Source of the DNA: a virus
IMG/VR virus record: IMGVR_UViG_3300046532_000954
Location: 1 to 20,450 of that record
Strand: one strand, 5' to 3'
Length of the DNA: 20,450 nucleotides
The notes beneath the pieces were generated by a model. It had not been told where the DNA came from, made no database searches, and saw only the letters and a list, made by a program, of their open reading frames with translations. Each line of letters opens with the position of its first letter. Position 1 is the stretch's first letter. Position numbers and translations under genes: made by a program. Below are positions 1-6,835 of the stretch, piece after piece.

Positions 1-100
1 AGAAGCTACTTGCCAGTGGAAAGCTCCAGTAGACTACCCTAGTGATGGGGAGATGTACACTTGGAATGAAGACACAACTGCTTGGGATGCTTCGGAATAA
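1..100 (+). CDS. C-terminal end of a probable tail/fibre protein (partial)
   Basis: An open frame (codons from position 2) enters from the left edge and stops at TAA 98-100, giving the last 32 residues of a protein. The end is rich in Trp, Asp, Glu and Thr, with the pieces YTWNEDTTAW and DASE. Short acidic endings with this Tyr-Trp-x-Glu-x-Thr-Thr-x-Trp look are familiar from C-termini of phage tail-associated proteins, so tail or fibre is the best guess, but 32 residues cannot prove it. The position just before a lysis block fits a late structural gene. The start lies outside the window. Confidence 0.5.
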   Translation, partial: EATCQWKAPVDYPSDGEMYTWNEDTTAWDASE

Positions 101-103
101 TGA

Positions 104-418
104 ATGGAAAAGATATTAGAAAGTGCATGGGCTTTATTTGTTGCCATAGGATGGTTCTTTATCAACCGTATCACTGCTAAAGTAGATGCGTTAGAGAAAG
201 ACAAGGCCGATAGCTCGTCTGTTAGTGCTCATGGGAAGCTAATCCATGATACTGACCGTAGAATAGACCGCCTTGAGAACACAACAGTCCCAAGGCAAGA
301 ATACAAATCAGATATAGCGGGGCTGCACGTTAGGGCTAATGAGCTAGAGCGATCTAAGGAAGACAAAATTCAAGACATTAGAGTTTTGAGCAATGACACT
401 TCAAAGAAAGGTAAGTAG
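104..418 (+). CDS. small membrane-anchored coiled-coil protein, lysis region
   Basis: 104 residues. One hydrophobic segment at about residues 5-24 (LESAWALFVAIGWFFINRI) is followed by a charged, heptad-like region with several Glu-, Asp- and Lys-rich stretches, as expected for a coiled coil facing the cytoplasm or periplasm. The architecture resembles XhlA/haemolysin-type small phage proteins that sit next to holins; this is by architecture, not by a diagnostic motif. It begins 3 bases after the upstream stop, with no strong Shine-Dalgarno site, so translational coupling is likely. The next ORF has the same layout (membrane segment, then coil), so the two may be a paralogous or heteromeric pair. 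The specific function is unknown. Confidence 0.7.
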   Translation: MEKILESAWALFVAIGWFFINRITAKVDALEKDKADSSSVSAHGKLIHDTDRRIDRLENTTVPRQEYKSDIAGLHVRANELERSKEDKIQDIRVLSNDTSKKGK

Positions 419-420
419 CT

Positions 421-639
421 TTGGACAAAATTACTGAGATATACATAGCTATAACTGGTGGTCTAGTCGCTATAGGGTTGTGGCTGTTTAAAATATTATT
501 CAAATCTATTGACGGAGCACATGAACGGATAGATAAGCTTGAGTCTAAAATAGTGGATCGTAGATACCTAGAGAACCAATTAGCCCCTATCAGGAAAGAC
601 TTAAATATAATACTTAAGCACTTGCTAGAGACTAAATAG
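421..639 (+). CDS. small membrane-anchored coiled-coil protein (TTG start)
   Basis: 72 residues starting at TTG 421, two bases after the previous stop. AAAGG lies about 10 bases upstream and no suitable ATG exists near the N-terminus. A hydrophobic segment covers residues 5-27 (EIYIAITGGLVAIGLWLF and following). It is followed by a short charged helix with IDKLE and IRKDLN-type heptads. The layout repeats that of the gene at 104-418. Placement ahead of a holin-like gene suggests a lysis or membrane role, perhaps as an accessory or antiholin-like protein, but there is no diagnostic motif. Confidence 0.7.
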   Translation: MDKITEIYIAITGGLVAIGLWLFKILFKSIDGAHERIDKLESKIVDRRYLENQLAPIRKDLNIILKHLLETK

Positions 640-660
640 AAAACCCATAAGGAGAACAAA

Positions 661-915
661 ATGGAAAAGATGATAGCCCCAATGATTAAAGCAATAGATG
701 GATTCATGCCGGGGTATAAGACCTATGCAGTTATGGTAATGGGACTTGGTATGATGTATTGTCAAGGTGGTGGACATCATATGTTTAGCCCTGAGACATG
801 GGCAATGGTTACAACTGTTGGCGGTATGACTTGGAAGATGGGTAGTGACCGTAAGGCTCCTGAAGTAATTGAGGTTGAGGTTACTGAAGTGGTGGAAGAC
901 GAAGTGGAGAAGTAA
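661..915 (+). CDS. holin-like small membrane protein
   Basis: 84 residues with a clear AAGGAG site 8 bases before the ATG. After a short N-terminal helix comes GYKTYAVMVMGLGMMYCQGG (about residues 18-37), a second hydrophobic Met/Gly/Thr-rich stretch (about residues 44-60), and an acidic Val/Glu-rich tail. The GxKTY beginning of a hydrophobic helix, followed by a second short helix and a charged tail, is a recurring layout among small phage holins. The neighbours (two membrane-coil proteins upstream, a spanin pair downstream) support a lysis role: a holin would permeabilise the inner membrane so that the endolysin can reach peptidoglycan. The family call is by layout and context only. Confidence 0.6.
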   Translation: MEKMIAPMIKAIDGFMPGYKTYAVMVMGLGMMYCQGGGHHMFSPETWAMVTTVGGMTWKMGSDRKAPEVIEVEVTEVVEDEVEK

Positions 916-1130
916 TGCCAATATTCTCATTAGTCAAAACAGTGCTTGGAATACTTTTACACTTTCTTAAGCGTAGAGATCCTAAATCTAAAACAGAGTG
1001 GAAGAATGATCTTAAAGACATGGACAAAGCATTGGCTACTGGCGATGACAATCTTATTACCCTTGGGTTTGAACGCCTGCGCCAGCAGTCCAATCATAAT
1101 CAGTCAGGAAAGAACGATAAAGTGTCCTGA
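915..1130 (+). CDS. small N-terminally anchored protein, possible inner-membrane spanin
   Basis: 71 residues. The ATG overlaps the upstream stop (TAATG) and GGAGAAG lies just upstream. A hydrophobic N-terminal stretch (PIFSLVKTVLGILLHFL) precedes a strongly charged region (KRRDPKSKTEWKNDLKDMDK). A reading frame for a lipoprotein lies inside and beyond this gene in another frame (1006-1227). That nesting is the classic layout of Rz/Rz1-type spanin pairs, in which the inner-membrane subunit carries an N-terminal anchor and a periplasmic helix. At 71 residues it is shorter than typical Rz proteins, so the i-spanin role is an inference from the overlap. Confidence 0.6.
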   Translation: MPIFSLVKTVLGILLHFLKRRDPKSKTEWKNDLKDMDKALATGDDNLITLGFERLRQQSNHNQSGKNDKVS

Positions 1131-1227
1131 TGATGTGAATAAACCTTGCGAAGTCACACGTGCATGGTTAAAGGAACGCTACGAAGTTGAACGTGGTTTC
1201 CTTAAGCAATTGGAGGAACGTAAATAA
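1006..1227 (+). CDS. outer-membrane lipoprotein, o-spanin (Rz1-like)
   Basis: 73 residues from ATG 1006. The N-terminus has a textbook lipoprotein signal: basic residues (KTWTKH), a hydrophobic core (LLAMTILLPLG) and a lipobox LNAC, with Cys25 as the expected lipidated residue. The mature part is short (48 residues) and ends in a charged helix. The frame is also open upstream to ATG 946, but that would put about 20 extra residues before the signal peptide, so 1006 is preferred. It overlaps the preceding gene by 125 bases in another frame and its stop overlaps the next start (TAATG). Known o-spanins join with an inner-membrane partner to fuse inner and outer membranes at the last step of lysis. 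The presence of one implies a Gram-negative host. Confidence 0.75.
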   Translation: MILKTWTKHWLLAMTILLPLGLNACASSPIIISQERTIKCPDDVNKPCEVTRAWLKERYEVERGFLKQLEERK

Positions 1228-1649
1228 TGGGAATGGGAACACCGAATCAGTTTGAGAAGATAGCGGTTGATGCCAAAACAGATATGGATAACAATATCAC
1301 ACCTAGTGCTAGTGGCAAGGGGCCAACTAACCCCGTTACTGGGCAAAGAGAGTCTGATAAGAAGGGTGTTGAAAGTCCTTTTGGGCAAGCCAAGGATAGG
1401 CGGTCACAAGAGCAGTTAGACTTTAATGCTGGCTTTGATTCTAACGCAGTCAATCCATCATCAGGATTTGCACAAGCACAGGATAGTTTGTCAGGAGTAT
1501 TGGTCAATGACCTACCATCAGAAGGGGCTAGCAACAAGTTGTTCCAAGACGTTGAACTCTTAGACGAGCCAGTATCAGACGCAACATTAGCAGCTGCATC
1601 AATGGGGGCAGGCGGGGATGACAAGCAGAGTATTAGCCAACTAAAATAA
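1227..1649 (+). CDS. hypothetical low-complexity protein with NAGFD motif
   Basis: 140 residues, hydrophilic, rich in Gly, Ser, Asp, Asn and Gln, with no membrane segment or recognised domain. GGAGG lies about 10 bases before the ATG, which overlaps the previous stop. Residues 59-74 contain a RSQEQ..FNAGFD..AV pattern that reappears in the protein at 2901-3527 (RSKEQ..FNAGFD..SV), suggesting a shared interaction peptide. The position between lysis and ejection-protein genes suggests a virion or assembly role, but nothing in the sequence defines it. Confidence 0.75.
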   Translation: MGMGTPNQFEKIAVDAKTDMDNNITPSASGKGPTNPVTGQRESDKKGVESPFGQAKDRRSQEQLDFNAGFDSNAVNPSSGFAQAQDSLSGVLVNDLPSEGASNKLFQDVELLDEPVSDATLAAASMGAGGDDKQSISQLK

Positions 1650-1652
1650 ACT

Positions 1653-2372
1653 ATGTACATTCCAGATAAGCTGGGTAGGGTAGCAATAGGTAAGGATACA
1701 TTCTTAGCACCGTTTGGTTATTTTGAAGAAGACTATAAGTTTGTGGTTAATTTCTTGCGTAGCCCATGGGTAGCTAAGAGAACGTTCCATGATAACTTTG
1801 ATGAGAATGCATTACTTGGGTGCTATTCGGATTACTTAAAGAATGGGATTGGTTGGATTGCATTCCATAAGAACAAACGATGTGCCTTCATTATCTTAGA
1901 GCTAGTATCAAGCTCACCACTTATTTATTCGATGCATGGTGGGCTGAGTAGAGCGTTATACGGTAATGGGCAAGCTAAGATGGCAATAGATTTTATCAAG
2001 TACTACGTCTTTGATGTGATGAATGGGCATAAACTTGAAGCTTACGTGTTGAGGCCTAACAATCTATTGAGTGGTTACTACGCTAGATCAGGCTTAGTAA
2101 AAGAATGTGAGATGCAGGACAGGATCATGCTGAATGGTGTACCTAGTCCCATTACTATTTACGGGTTAACAAAGGAGACAGAATATGGGCGGAGGCGGAA
2201 GCAAGGGGCCATCAGGGCCAACACCAGCACAACAAGCAGCAGCGCAGGTACAGGCACAGGCAGCAGAAACAAGAAGAATTCAAGCAGAAAGAAACGTAAG
2301 AGCAGATCAGTTTCTCGCAGACAACGCAATAAACCAAACGTTCAGAGATCAAATTCTGTCCCAGTCAAATGA
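1653..2372 (+). CDS. GNAT-like acetyltransferase-fold protein with overprinted basic tail
   Basis: 239 residues. The first ~175 residues have a GNAT-like pattern: a hydrophobic strand (AFIILELV, 78-85), a HGGLSRALYGNGQA loop-helix (95-108) in the place of the acetyl-CoA binding loop, and LEAYVLRPNNLLSGYYARSGL (128-148), which matches the late GNAT strand with its Asn-x-x-Ser-x-x-x-Tyr/Phe and Gly elements. The strand ITIYGLTKE ends the domain. Acetyltransferase-like genes of this kind occur beside virion genes in some podoviruses; the substrate is unknown. After residue 177 the frame runs on for 62 residues while overlapping the next gene. That tail has about 20 Lys/Arg and no Asp/Glu. There is no strong Shine-Dalgarno site; the ATG lies 3 bases after the previous stop. 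Confidence 0.65.
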   Translation: MYIPDKLGRVAIGKDTFLAPFGYFEEDYKFVVNFLRSPWVAKRTFHDNFDENALLGCYSDYLKNGIGWIAFHKNKRCAFIILELVSSSPLIYSMHGGLSRALYGNGQAKMAIDFIKYYVFDVMNGHKLEAYVLRPNNLLSGYYARSGLVKECEMQDRIMLNGVPSPITIYGLTKETEYGRRRKQGAIRANTSTTSSSAGTGTGSRNKKNSSRKKRKSRSVSRRQRNKPNVQRSNSVPVK

Positions 2373-2901
2373 TGCAGCACAACGACAGATTGATGTACTT
2401 GGTTCGCAGTCAGGTGGGACACTACAAGACATACGACAGCGTAATGCTGGTCGTGGTCTTAGTCAATCAAGCTCTGGTGCAGGTTTAACTAATGAAGCTA
2501 AATCTCTAACTCAAGCTAGCAGTGATGACATCTTTAGTAATGCTGGGTTGAGGGCTACTGACAGGGTTAACTCTCAACAACGTTTCTTAGATAGCACAGC
2601 TAGTGACATCAGAGGCGGTAGGGATATTAATTCAGCACAGGTTTCTTTTAAGAATGATATTACTTCTGCTAATGCAGCGTTCGAGAAGGCTCTAGCTGGT
2701 GCAGCTACTGGTGACCAGCGTAATGCAGCCTTCAAAGGCTTTGAGTCTGACCGTAGATTAGCAGCTGGAAGATTTAATGAATCAGTTAAACAGTTCCAAC
2801 AACAAGGATCGCAAGCAGCTGTAGCAACTGCAGGTGGAGGTAAAGAAGATGACGGCCCAGTTGGTCAAGTAGGTGGAGCATTCGGTGGAGGCTTAGCTTA
2901 A
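2185..2901 (+). CDS. probable virion/internal-core protein, Gly-Gln-Ala rich
   Basis: 238 residues from ATG 2185, with AAAGGAG 8-14 bases upstream. The start lies inside the preceding gene in another frame (188-base overlap). A MGGGGSKGPSG leader is followed by an Ala/Gln-rich helix (residues 14-60), a Gly/Ser-rich middle and a helical C-terminal part. Short proteins with a Gly-rich start and Gln/Ala helices are often internal or neck-region virion proteins (T7 gp14-like position). Residues 78-206 share a pattern with the protein at 3537-4628: GTL..(I)R, then after ~90 residues GA.T.DQR..AF..F.SD. They are therefore probably paralogues. The role is inferred from context and composition only. 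Confidence 0.7.
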   Translation: MGGGGSKGPSGPTPAQQAAAQVQAQAAETRRIQAERNVRADQFLADNAINQTFRDQILSQSNDAAQRQIDVLGSQSGGTLQDIRQRNAGRGLSQSSSGAGLTNEAKSLTQASSDDIFSNAGLRATDRVNSQQRFLDSTASDIRGGRDINSAQVSFKNDITSANAAFEKALAGAATGDQRNAAFKGFESDRRLAAGRFNESVKQFQQQGSQAAVATAGGGKEDDGPVGQVGGAFGGGLA

Positions 2902-3527
2902 TGGGCGGTAGGACAGCAATGATGATTGGTATGGTGGTACTCGCTGTAGCTGCACCTTATGCAGCTGCTGCGTTTGCCCCTGCTGCTACAGGTGGAGCAG
3001 TTGTCGCTGCTGCTGGTGGTGGATTAACAGCAACAACTGTTGGTATTTCAATGGGTGCTCAAGCAGCACTCGCTGTAGCTAATATAGGATTTGCTACATC
3101 AGTCGCTATTGGTATGGCTGCCGGAAACTTGGCAACAGGACAGGGGGTATTTGGCTCAGCCCCGCAACAAGGCACGTTTAGCTACTCCCCGCTTTCTTCA
3201 GGAGCGTTCGGTAGCGAACAACCGAGCTTTGGTGAGGAAGAAAGATCAAAGGAGCAGGAAGCTTTTAACGCTGGCTTTGATCCTAATAGCGTTGCAGCTT
3301 TTGATGTAAAAGAAACCAACGCATTACTGACCACTGATAATGACGGGGATGATGACGAAGAGGAATTTGGTTCTAGCCAGCTAGGTACATTTGGTAATGT
3401 AGAGCTTGCATCTTTCGAGTCTAATGAATTTGAATCATTTGGTGCTGGCGATTTGTCATCCTTTGGGGATGATGGGTTTAGTACGTTCGGATCAAAATTT
3501 GAAACTTTTGAAGGTAGCTTAGTTTAG
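2901..3527 (+). CDS. hydrophobic N-terminus plus FG-rich acidic tail; virion-type protein
   Basis: 208 residues. The ATG overlaps the previous stop, with GGAGG ~10 bases upstream. The first ~75 residues are Ala/Gly/Val-rich and hydrophobic (for example MMIGMVVLAVAAPYAAAAF), with capacity for two or three membrane-inserting helices. From about residue 76 the protein becomes acidic and disordered-looking with eight Phe-Gly dipeptides, mostly in (S/T/A)FG contexts, and a DNDGDDDEEE run. Residues 112-130 contain the NAGFD motif also seen in the protein at 1227-1649. A membrane-active N-terminus suits a virion protein that inserts in the host envelope during DNA ejection, but this is inference. 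Confidence 0.65.
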   Translation: MGGRTAMMIGMVVLAVAAPYAAAAFAPAATGGAVVAAAGGGLTATTVGISMGAQAALAVANIGFATSVAIGMAAGNLATGQGVFGSAPQQGTFSYSPLSSGAFGSEQPSFGEEERSKEQEAFNAGFDPNSVAAFDVKETNALLTTDNDGDDDEEEFGSSQLGTFGNVELASFESNEFESFGAGDLSSFGDDGFSTFGSKFETFEGSLV

Positions 3528-3536
3528 GAGAAAATT

Positions 3537-4628
3537 ATGGGTGACAATGTGCAACAAATGATTCTTCCTGCAGCTCTTGGCATAGGCATGGGATACCTTG
3601 CTCCAGCCGCAGGGATTGGTGGGCCGGGGACTACAGAAGGTTTCCTTGGTAGCTTTGGAGCTTTCAATGGAACAGCTGCACTCGTAGGTGGGGGGCTACT
3701 ATCGTCCATTATGGCACCAACCCCGCAGGTACCAGACTTTAGTTCTAATTTTGCTGAACAATCTCAGTTCATAAATCAACAGCAGTCTTTCTCTAGGCAA
3801 GGTGATGCTCAATTGGAAAGCCTGTTAGCTAGTGGTACTGAGTTTGAAAAGAATCAGGCGTTTGATGAGCTGCGTAGGCGTGGAGCAGATGAGAATAGAT
3901 TGGCTGAAATTTCAACAGCTCAAGGGCGTAGTGCTGAGAGGCAGGCTGAGCTTGACCAATTCACTACTGACAACGCTCCTCCTTCTACTGAAGAGATTGA
4001 GTTATTAGCTCAAACATTGGCAGCTGAAAGACAATCTGGCTTTGATGAAGACATGGATCTTGAGCGTACGCGGTTGAAACAGATTAGTGCTCAACGTGGA
4101 ACACTCGACAGTAACAGGAACGATGATCTTAATTTACGCTTAGCATCCATTGGGGCACAGAACAGAAGTAATATAACCAATGCAGCACTAAAGACAGCTA
4201 CAGGGTTTCAGTCTGACATTCAAGGTATTGCTAACCAAGGGTACAATAGATTATTAAAGGGTTCTAGCTTAGCAGAAGAACAGAGTAGGTTTGACCTTGG
4301 ACTAACTGAGTCAGAGCGTAGATACCAAGAAGCATTACGCGGTGCCAGAACATCAGACCAACGTGATGTGGCATTTAGAAACTTCCAGTCTGACCTTGAT
4401 AGGCAGATTGCTGTGTTCCAACAGAGAAGTCAGGATAGTAGATCAACAGCACAGCTTGGCCTAGGCATAGCACAGGCGGGTATGCTCCAAAAGAATGGCC
4501 CTTTAAAAATTAAGCCAACTGGGACTACAGCTACTGGGACAGCCCTTAATAGTTATAACCCATGGCAGAATCATGCTGATCCGCTTAACCTTCCAAATAC
4601 CCAAAGAAATGGTTTAACGCCATCATAG
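3537..4628 (+). CDS. probable virion/internal-core protein with coiled-coil body
   Basis: 363 residues with TAGGAG before the ATG. An N-terminal hydrophobic, Gly/Ala-rich region (residues 7-60, including ILPAALGIGMGYLAPAAG and ALVGGGLLSSIMA) precedes a long Gln/Glu/Arg-rich helical region (about 70-305). Residues 188-286 share the GTL...R and EALRGARTSDQR..AF..F.SD pattern with the protein at 2185-2901. The C-terminal ~50 residues are Pro/Asn/Thr-rich. The layout (membrane-active start, then Gln-rich helices) and the large ejection-type genes that follow suggest an internal virion or ejection protein. No diagnostic domain was recognised. Confidence 0.65.
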   Translation: MGDNVQQMILPAALGIGMGYLAPAAGIGGPGTTEGFLGSFGAFNGTAALVGGGLLSSIMAPTPQVPDFSSNFAEQSQFINQQQSFSRQGDAQLESLLASGTEFEKNQAFDELRRRGADENRLAEISTAQGRSAERQAELDQFTTDNAPPSTEEIELLAQTLAAERQSGFDEDMDLERTRLKQISAQRGTLDSNRNDDLNLRLASIGAQNRSNITNAALKTATGFQSDIQGIANQGYNRLLKGSSLAEEQSRFDLGLTESERRYQEALRGARTSDQRDVAFRNFQSDLDRQIAVFQQRSQDSRSTAQLGLGIAQAGMLQKNGPLKIKPTGTTATGTALNSYNPWQNHADPLNLPNTQRNGLTPS

Positions 4629-4657
4629 GCTAGCTTTTTAACTTATAGGAATATATA

Positions 4658-6835
4658 ATGGTAGAAAATCCTAGTACAAATTTAAGATTGGTGGATCACG
4701 CTATAAGGAGTCCTTTGGTGGATCATGCTTTAAGGGATCCAACATCTAGTGTTGGGGCAACGTTCTTAGGGGATCAACAGCAGCTTATTGCTAACCCCAA
4801 AGGGTTGGATAATACTGCTAGGCTAGCTGAAGGGCAGATCAAATCTAATAACGCTAGAGCACAAGCGTTGACTGATGCATTGCCTAACAGCCCACTTGCT
4901 TCAATACTAACGGTGCTTAATGCTAGCCAGACGAATGATATTCGTGGTCAGTTAAATGACCTACGTGGGCTAGAGAAGAAAAGACTCAGTGATGAAAAGA
5001 AAGCTGCAGGTGAAGACGCTAGAATGACATCATTGATTAAAGATCTTAAGGACACGGGTAGAATTAAAGATGCTCAACGTGTTGCTGACCGTGATTACGA
5101 AGGTGATATACGCGCAACATTGAGAGACCCTAAGCTTAATCAAAAAATCATTGGGTTGCCATTATCAATACAGCAGAAGGCGGATTTTCTTAAAGACATC
5201 ATTGCAGCTGAAGAGGTGTTTGCTGGCGTTGGTGTGAACACAGTGGAAAATACCCCACAGATTAAAGCCTTACGCATAGTCGTAGAAGAGATGGCAGCCT
5301 TGATTCGTGGGGGTCGTGACATATCTAAAGGGGTATACAAGAAATCGATAAGGGAACTGGATGTTGCCATATCTAAAGCTAATGATTCAAAGTCTGCGCG
5401 ACAGAATCCAGATGCAGCTAAAACCACATCTCCAGCCCCTCTATCTCCTACTGGTCAGGTGACACTTGGCAAGCTAAGGGCTACGCAAAGTCCTAGGCCT
5501 AATCCTAAAGTTCCAGCTCAGTCATTCATGCAGAAATTAGTTGAGCCTGAAGGGAAGCCAACGTTTGCTGGCTTTCTATTAAATTCAGGGAATAGAGTAT
5601 TGACTGCTTTTGAAAAGGCTGGGCAAAGATTAGCTAAGGAGCTTCCAATAGGTGAATGGCTATATGAACAAACCAATGATGGCAGGGGTGTGCTCACTGA
5701 TAATAATACTGGCAAGAGAATAGTTGAAAGATCAGACGGGACTGTTGTTATTCAGGATCCAAGTAATGTTGAGCAGGTTAAAAAGGTTAAGACTCTTAAG
5801 GAGGCTGTTGATGAAGTAACCAAGAAGTCTACTTCAGGATCTTTTAGTGCAACTAAAAAGGAACTTAAAGATGTTAGATTGGATGACGCTGGGAGGAAAA
5901 GGCTTGCAGATACTCCTACTAGTTTTAACGTTCCAGATGGTGGCTTTACTCCCGGTGGGGCAGGGACTGACATTGGGGGAGTACCAGACGGTGGCGTAAG
6001 CTTAAGCATTAATCCCGACACCGGACTACCTGACCTTGACTTGCCAGAGCAAGGGGAAAGGGAGCCTGTAGATGATGGGTTGCGTCAGATAGGTGATCCG
6101 GCTACTGAAACAGCACAGATGCCTAGTGGAGCAGACTTCGCATTAGATGCATTAAAGAAACTTAGCAAGACTGAGTTTGGTCAGTGGGTGCAGTCTTTAC
6201 CTTCAAGATATAAGGCTTCATTAATATCTGAACTTGGCACATTAAAAGGTATCACTGCTGAAAAGGCAGCACCTATACTTAAGAAGATTAAAGCTTCCAC
6301 TGTCGGCAACAACGTATCTAGCAGTAGGGATAAGCAGCTTGACTTTATAAGGACTGTTGAGACTGGTGGGGCAAAAGATCCAATCAATGCCACTTCTTAT
6401 AAGCTAGATAAAAAGACAGGGAAAGAGATCAGAGATAAAAATGGGAAAAGAATTCCTCAAGCATATGGCCCGTATCAAATAATAGTATCAACGGCTAGGA
6501 ACTTACCTAGTGGTAAGACTAAATTTAAAGGCAAGTCAGATAGTTTTGTTATTAAGAGCCTGAAGTCAGAAGACAGTAGAAAGCTTGCAGGAGAACTGAT
6601 GGATGAGCTTACTGCTACGGCATCTAGGAATAAATACGTACAGAATTTTAGTGACAAGGACAAGGAGGTAGTCATAGCTGCCGCTTACAATAATAGAGGC
6701 TCTGGTTTCTTTTCAGGGATTATAGACAAGTACAAGCCTGCTTCTATAGATGACCTATTATCTAAGAACGTATTAGATAAACAAACTGTTAGGCAAATTA
6801 CAGAATACAGACGGCAACTTGTTGGAGATAATTAA
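4658..6835 (+). CDS. internal virion protein with C-terminal lytic transglycosylase-like domain
   Basis: 725 residues. The first ~500 are hydrophilic and helical, with Pro/Gly/Asp-rich linkers at about 425-475. The C-terminal domain (about 555-725) carries signs of an SLT/lysozyme-like fold: FIRTVETGG with candidate catalytic Glu568, AYGPYQI (602-608) in the place of the Gly-x-Met-Gln-Ile element, and AAAYNNRG (674-681) in the place of the Ala-Ala-Tyr-Asn-x-Gly element. Such domains in virion proteins cleave peptidoglycan locally so that ejected DNA can cross the wall. In T7 the domain is at the N-terminus of gp16; here it ends a gp15-sized protein. A GAT-like insert (TSYKLDKKTGKE) lies between the first two motifs. 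The Shine-Dalgarno site is weak (TAGGAA). The stop overlaps the next ATG. Confidence 0.8.
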   Translation: MVENPSTNLRLVDHAIRSPLVDHALRDPTSSVGATFLGDQQQLIANPKGLDNTARLAEGQIKSNNARAQALTDALPNSPLASILTVLNASQTNDIRGQLNDLRGLEKKRLSDEKKAAGEDARMTSLIKDLKDTGRIKDAQRVADRDYEGDIRATLRDPKLNQKIIGLPLSIQQKADFLKDIIAAEEVFAGVGVNTVENTPQIKALRIVVEEMAALIRGGRDISKGVYKKSIRELDVAISKANDSKSARQNPDAAKTTSPAPLSPTGQVTLGKLRATQSPRPNPKVPAQSFMQKLVEPEGKPTFAGFLLNSGNRVLTAFEKAGQRLAKELPIGEWLYEQTNDGRGVLTDNNTGKRIVERSDGTVVIQDPSNVEQVKKVKTLKEAVDEVTKKSTSGSFSATKKELKDVRLDDAGRKRLADTPTSFNVPDGGFTPGGAGTDIGGVPDGGVSLSINPDTGLPDLDLPEQGEREPVDDGLRQIGDPATETAQMPSGADFALDALKKLSKTEFGQWVQSLPSRYKASLISELGTLKGITAEKAAPILKKIKASTVGNNVSSSRDKQLDFIRTVETGGAKDPINATSYKLDKKTGKEIRDKNGKRIPQAYGPYQIIVSTARNLPSGKTKFKGKSDSFVIKSLKSEDSRKLAGELMDELTATASRNKYVQNFSDKDKEVVIAAAYNNRGSGFFSGIIDKYKPASIDDLLSKNVLDKQTVRQITEYRRQLVGDN

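Noticed and set aside
946-1005. Earlier ATG for the lipoprotein spanin
   Set aside because: It would place about 20 non-signal residues before the lipoprotein signal peptide; ATG 1006 gives a standard signal.
1247-1660. 137-residue open frame on the - strand
   Set aside because: It mirrors the 140-residue + strand gene, which has a ribosome site and a motif shared with another protein. The reverse frame has neither.
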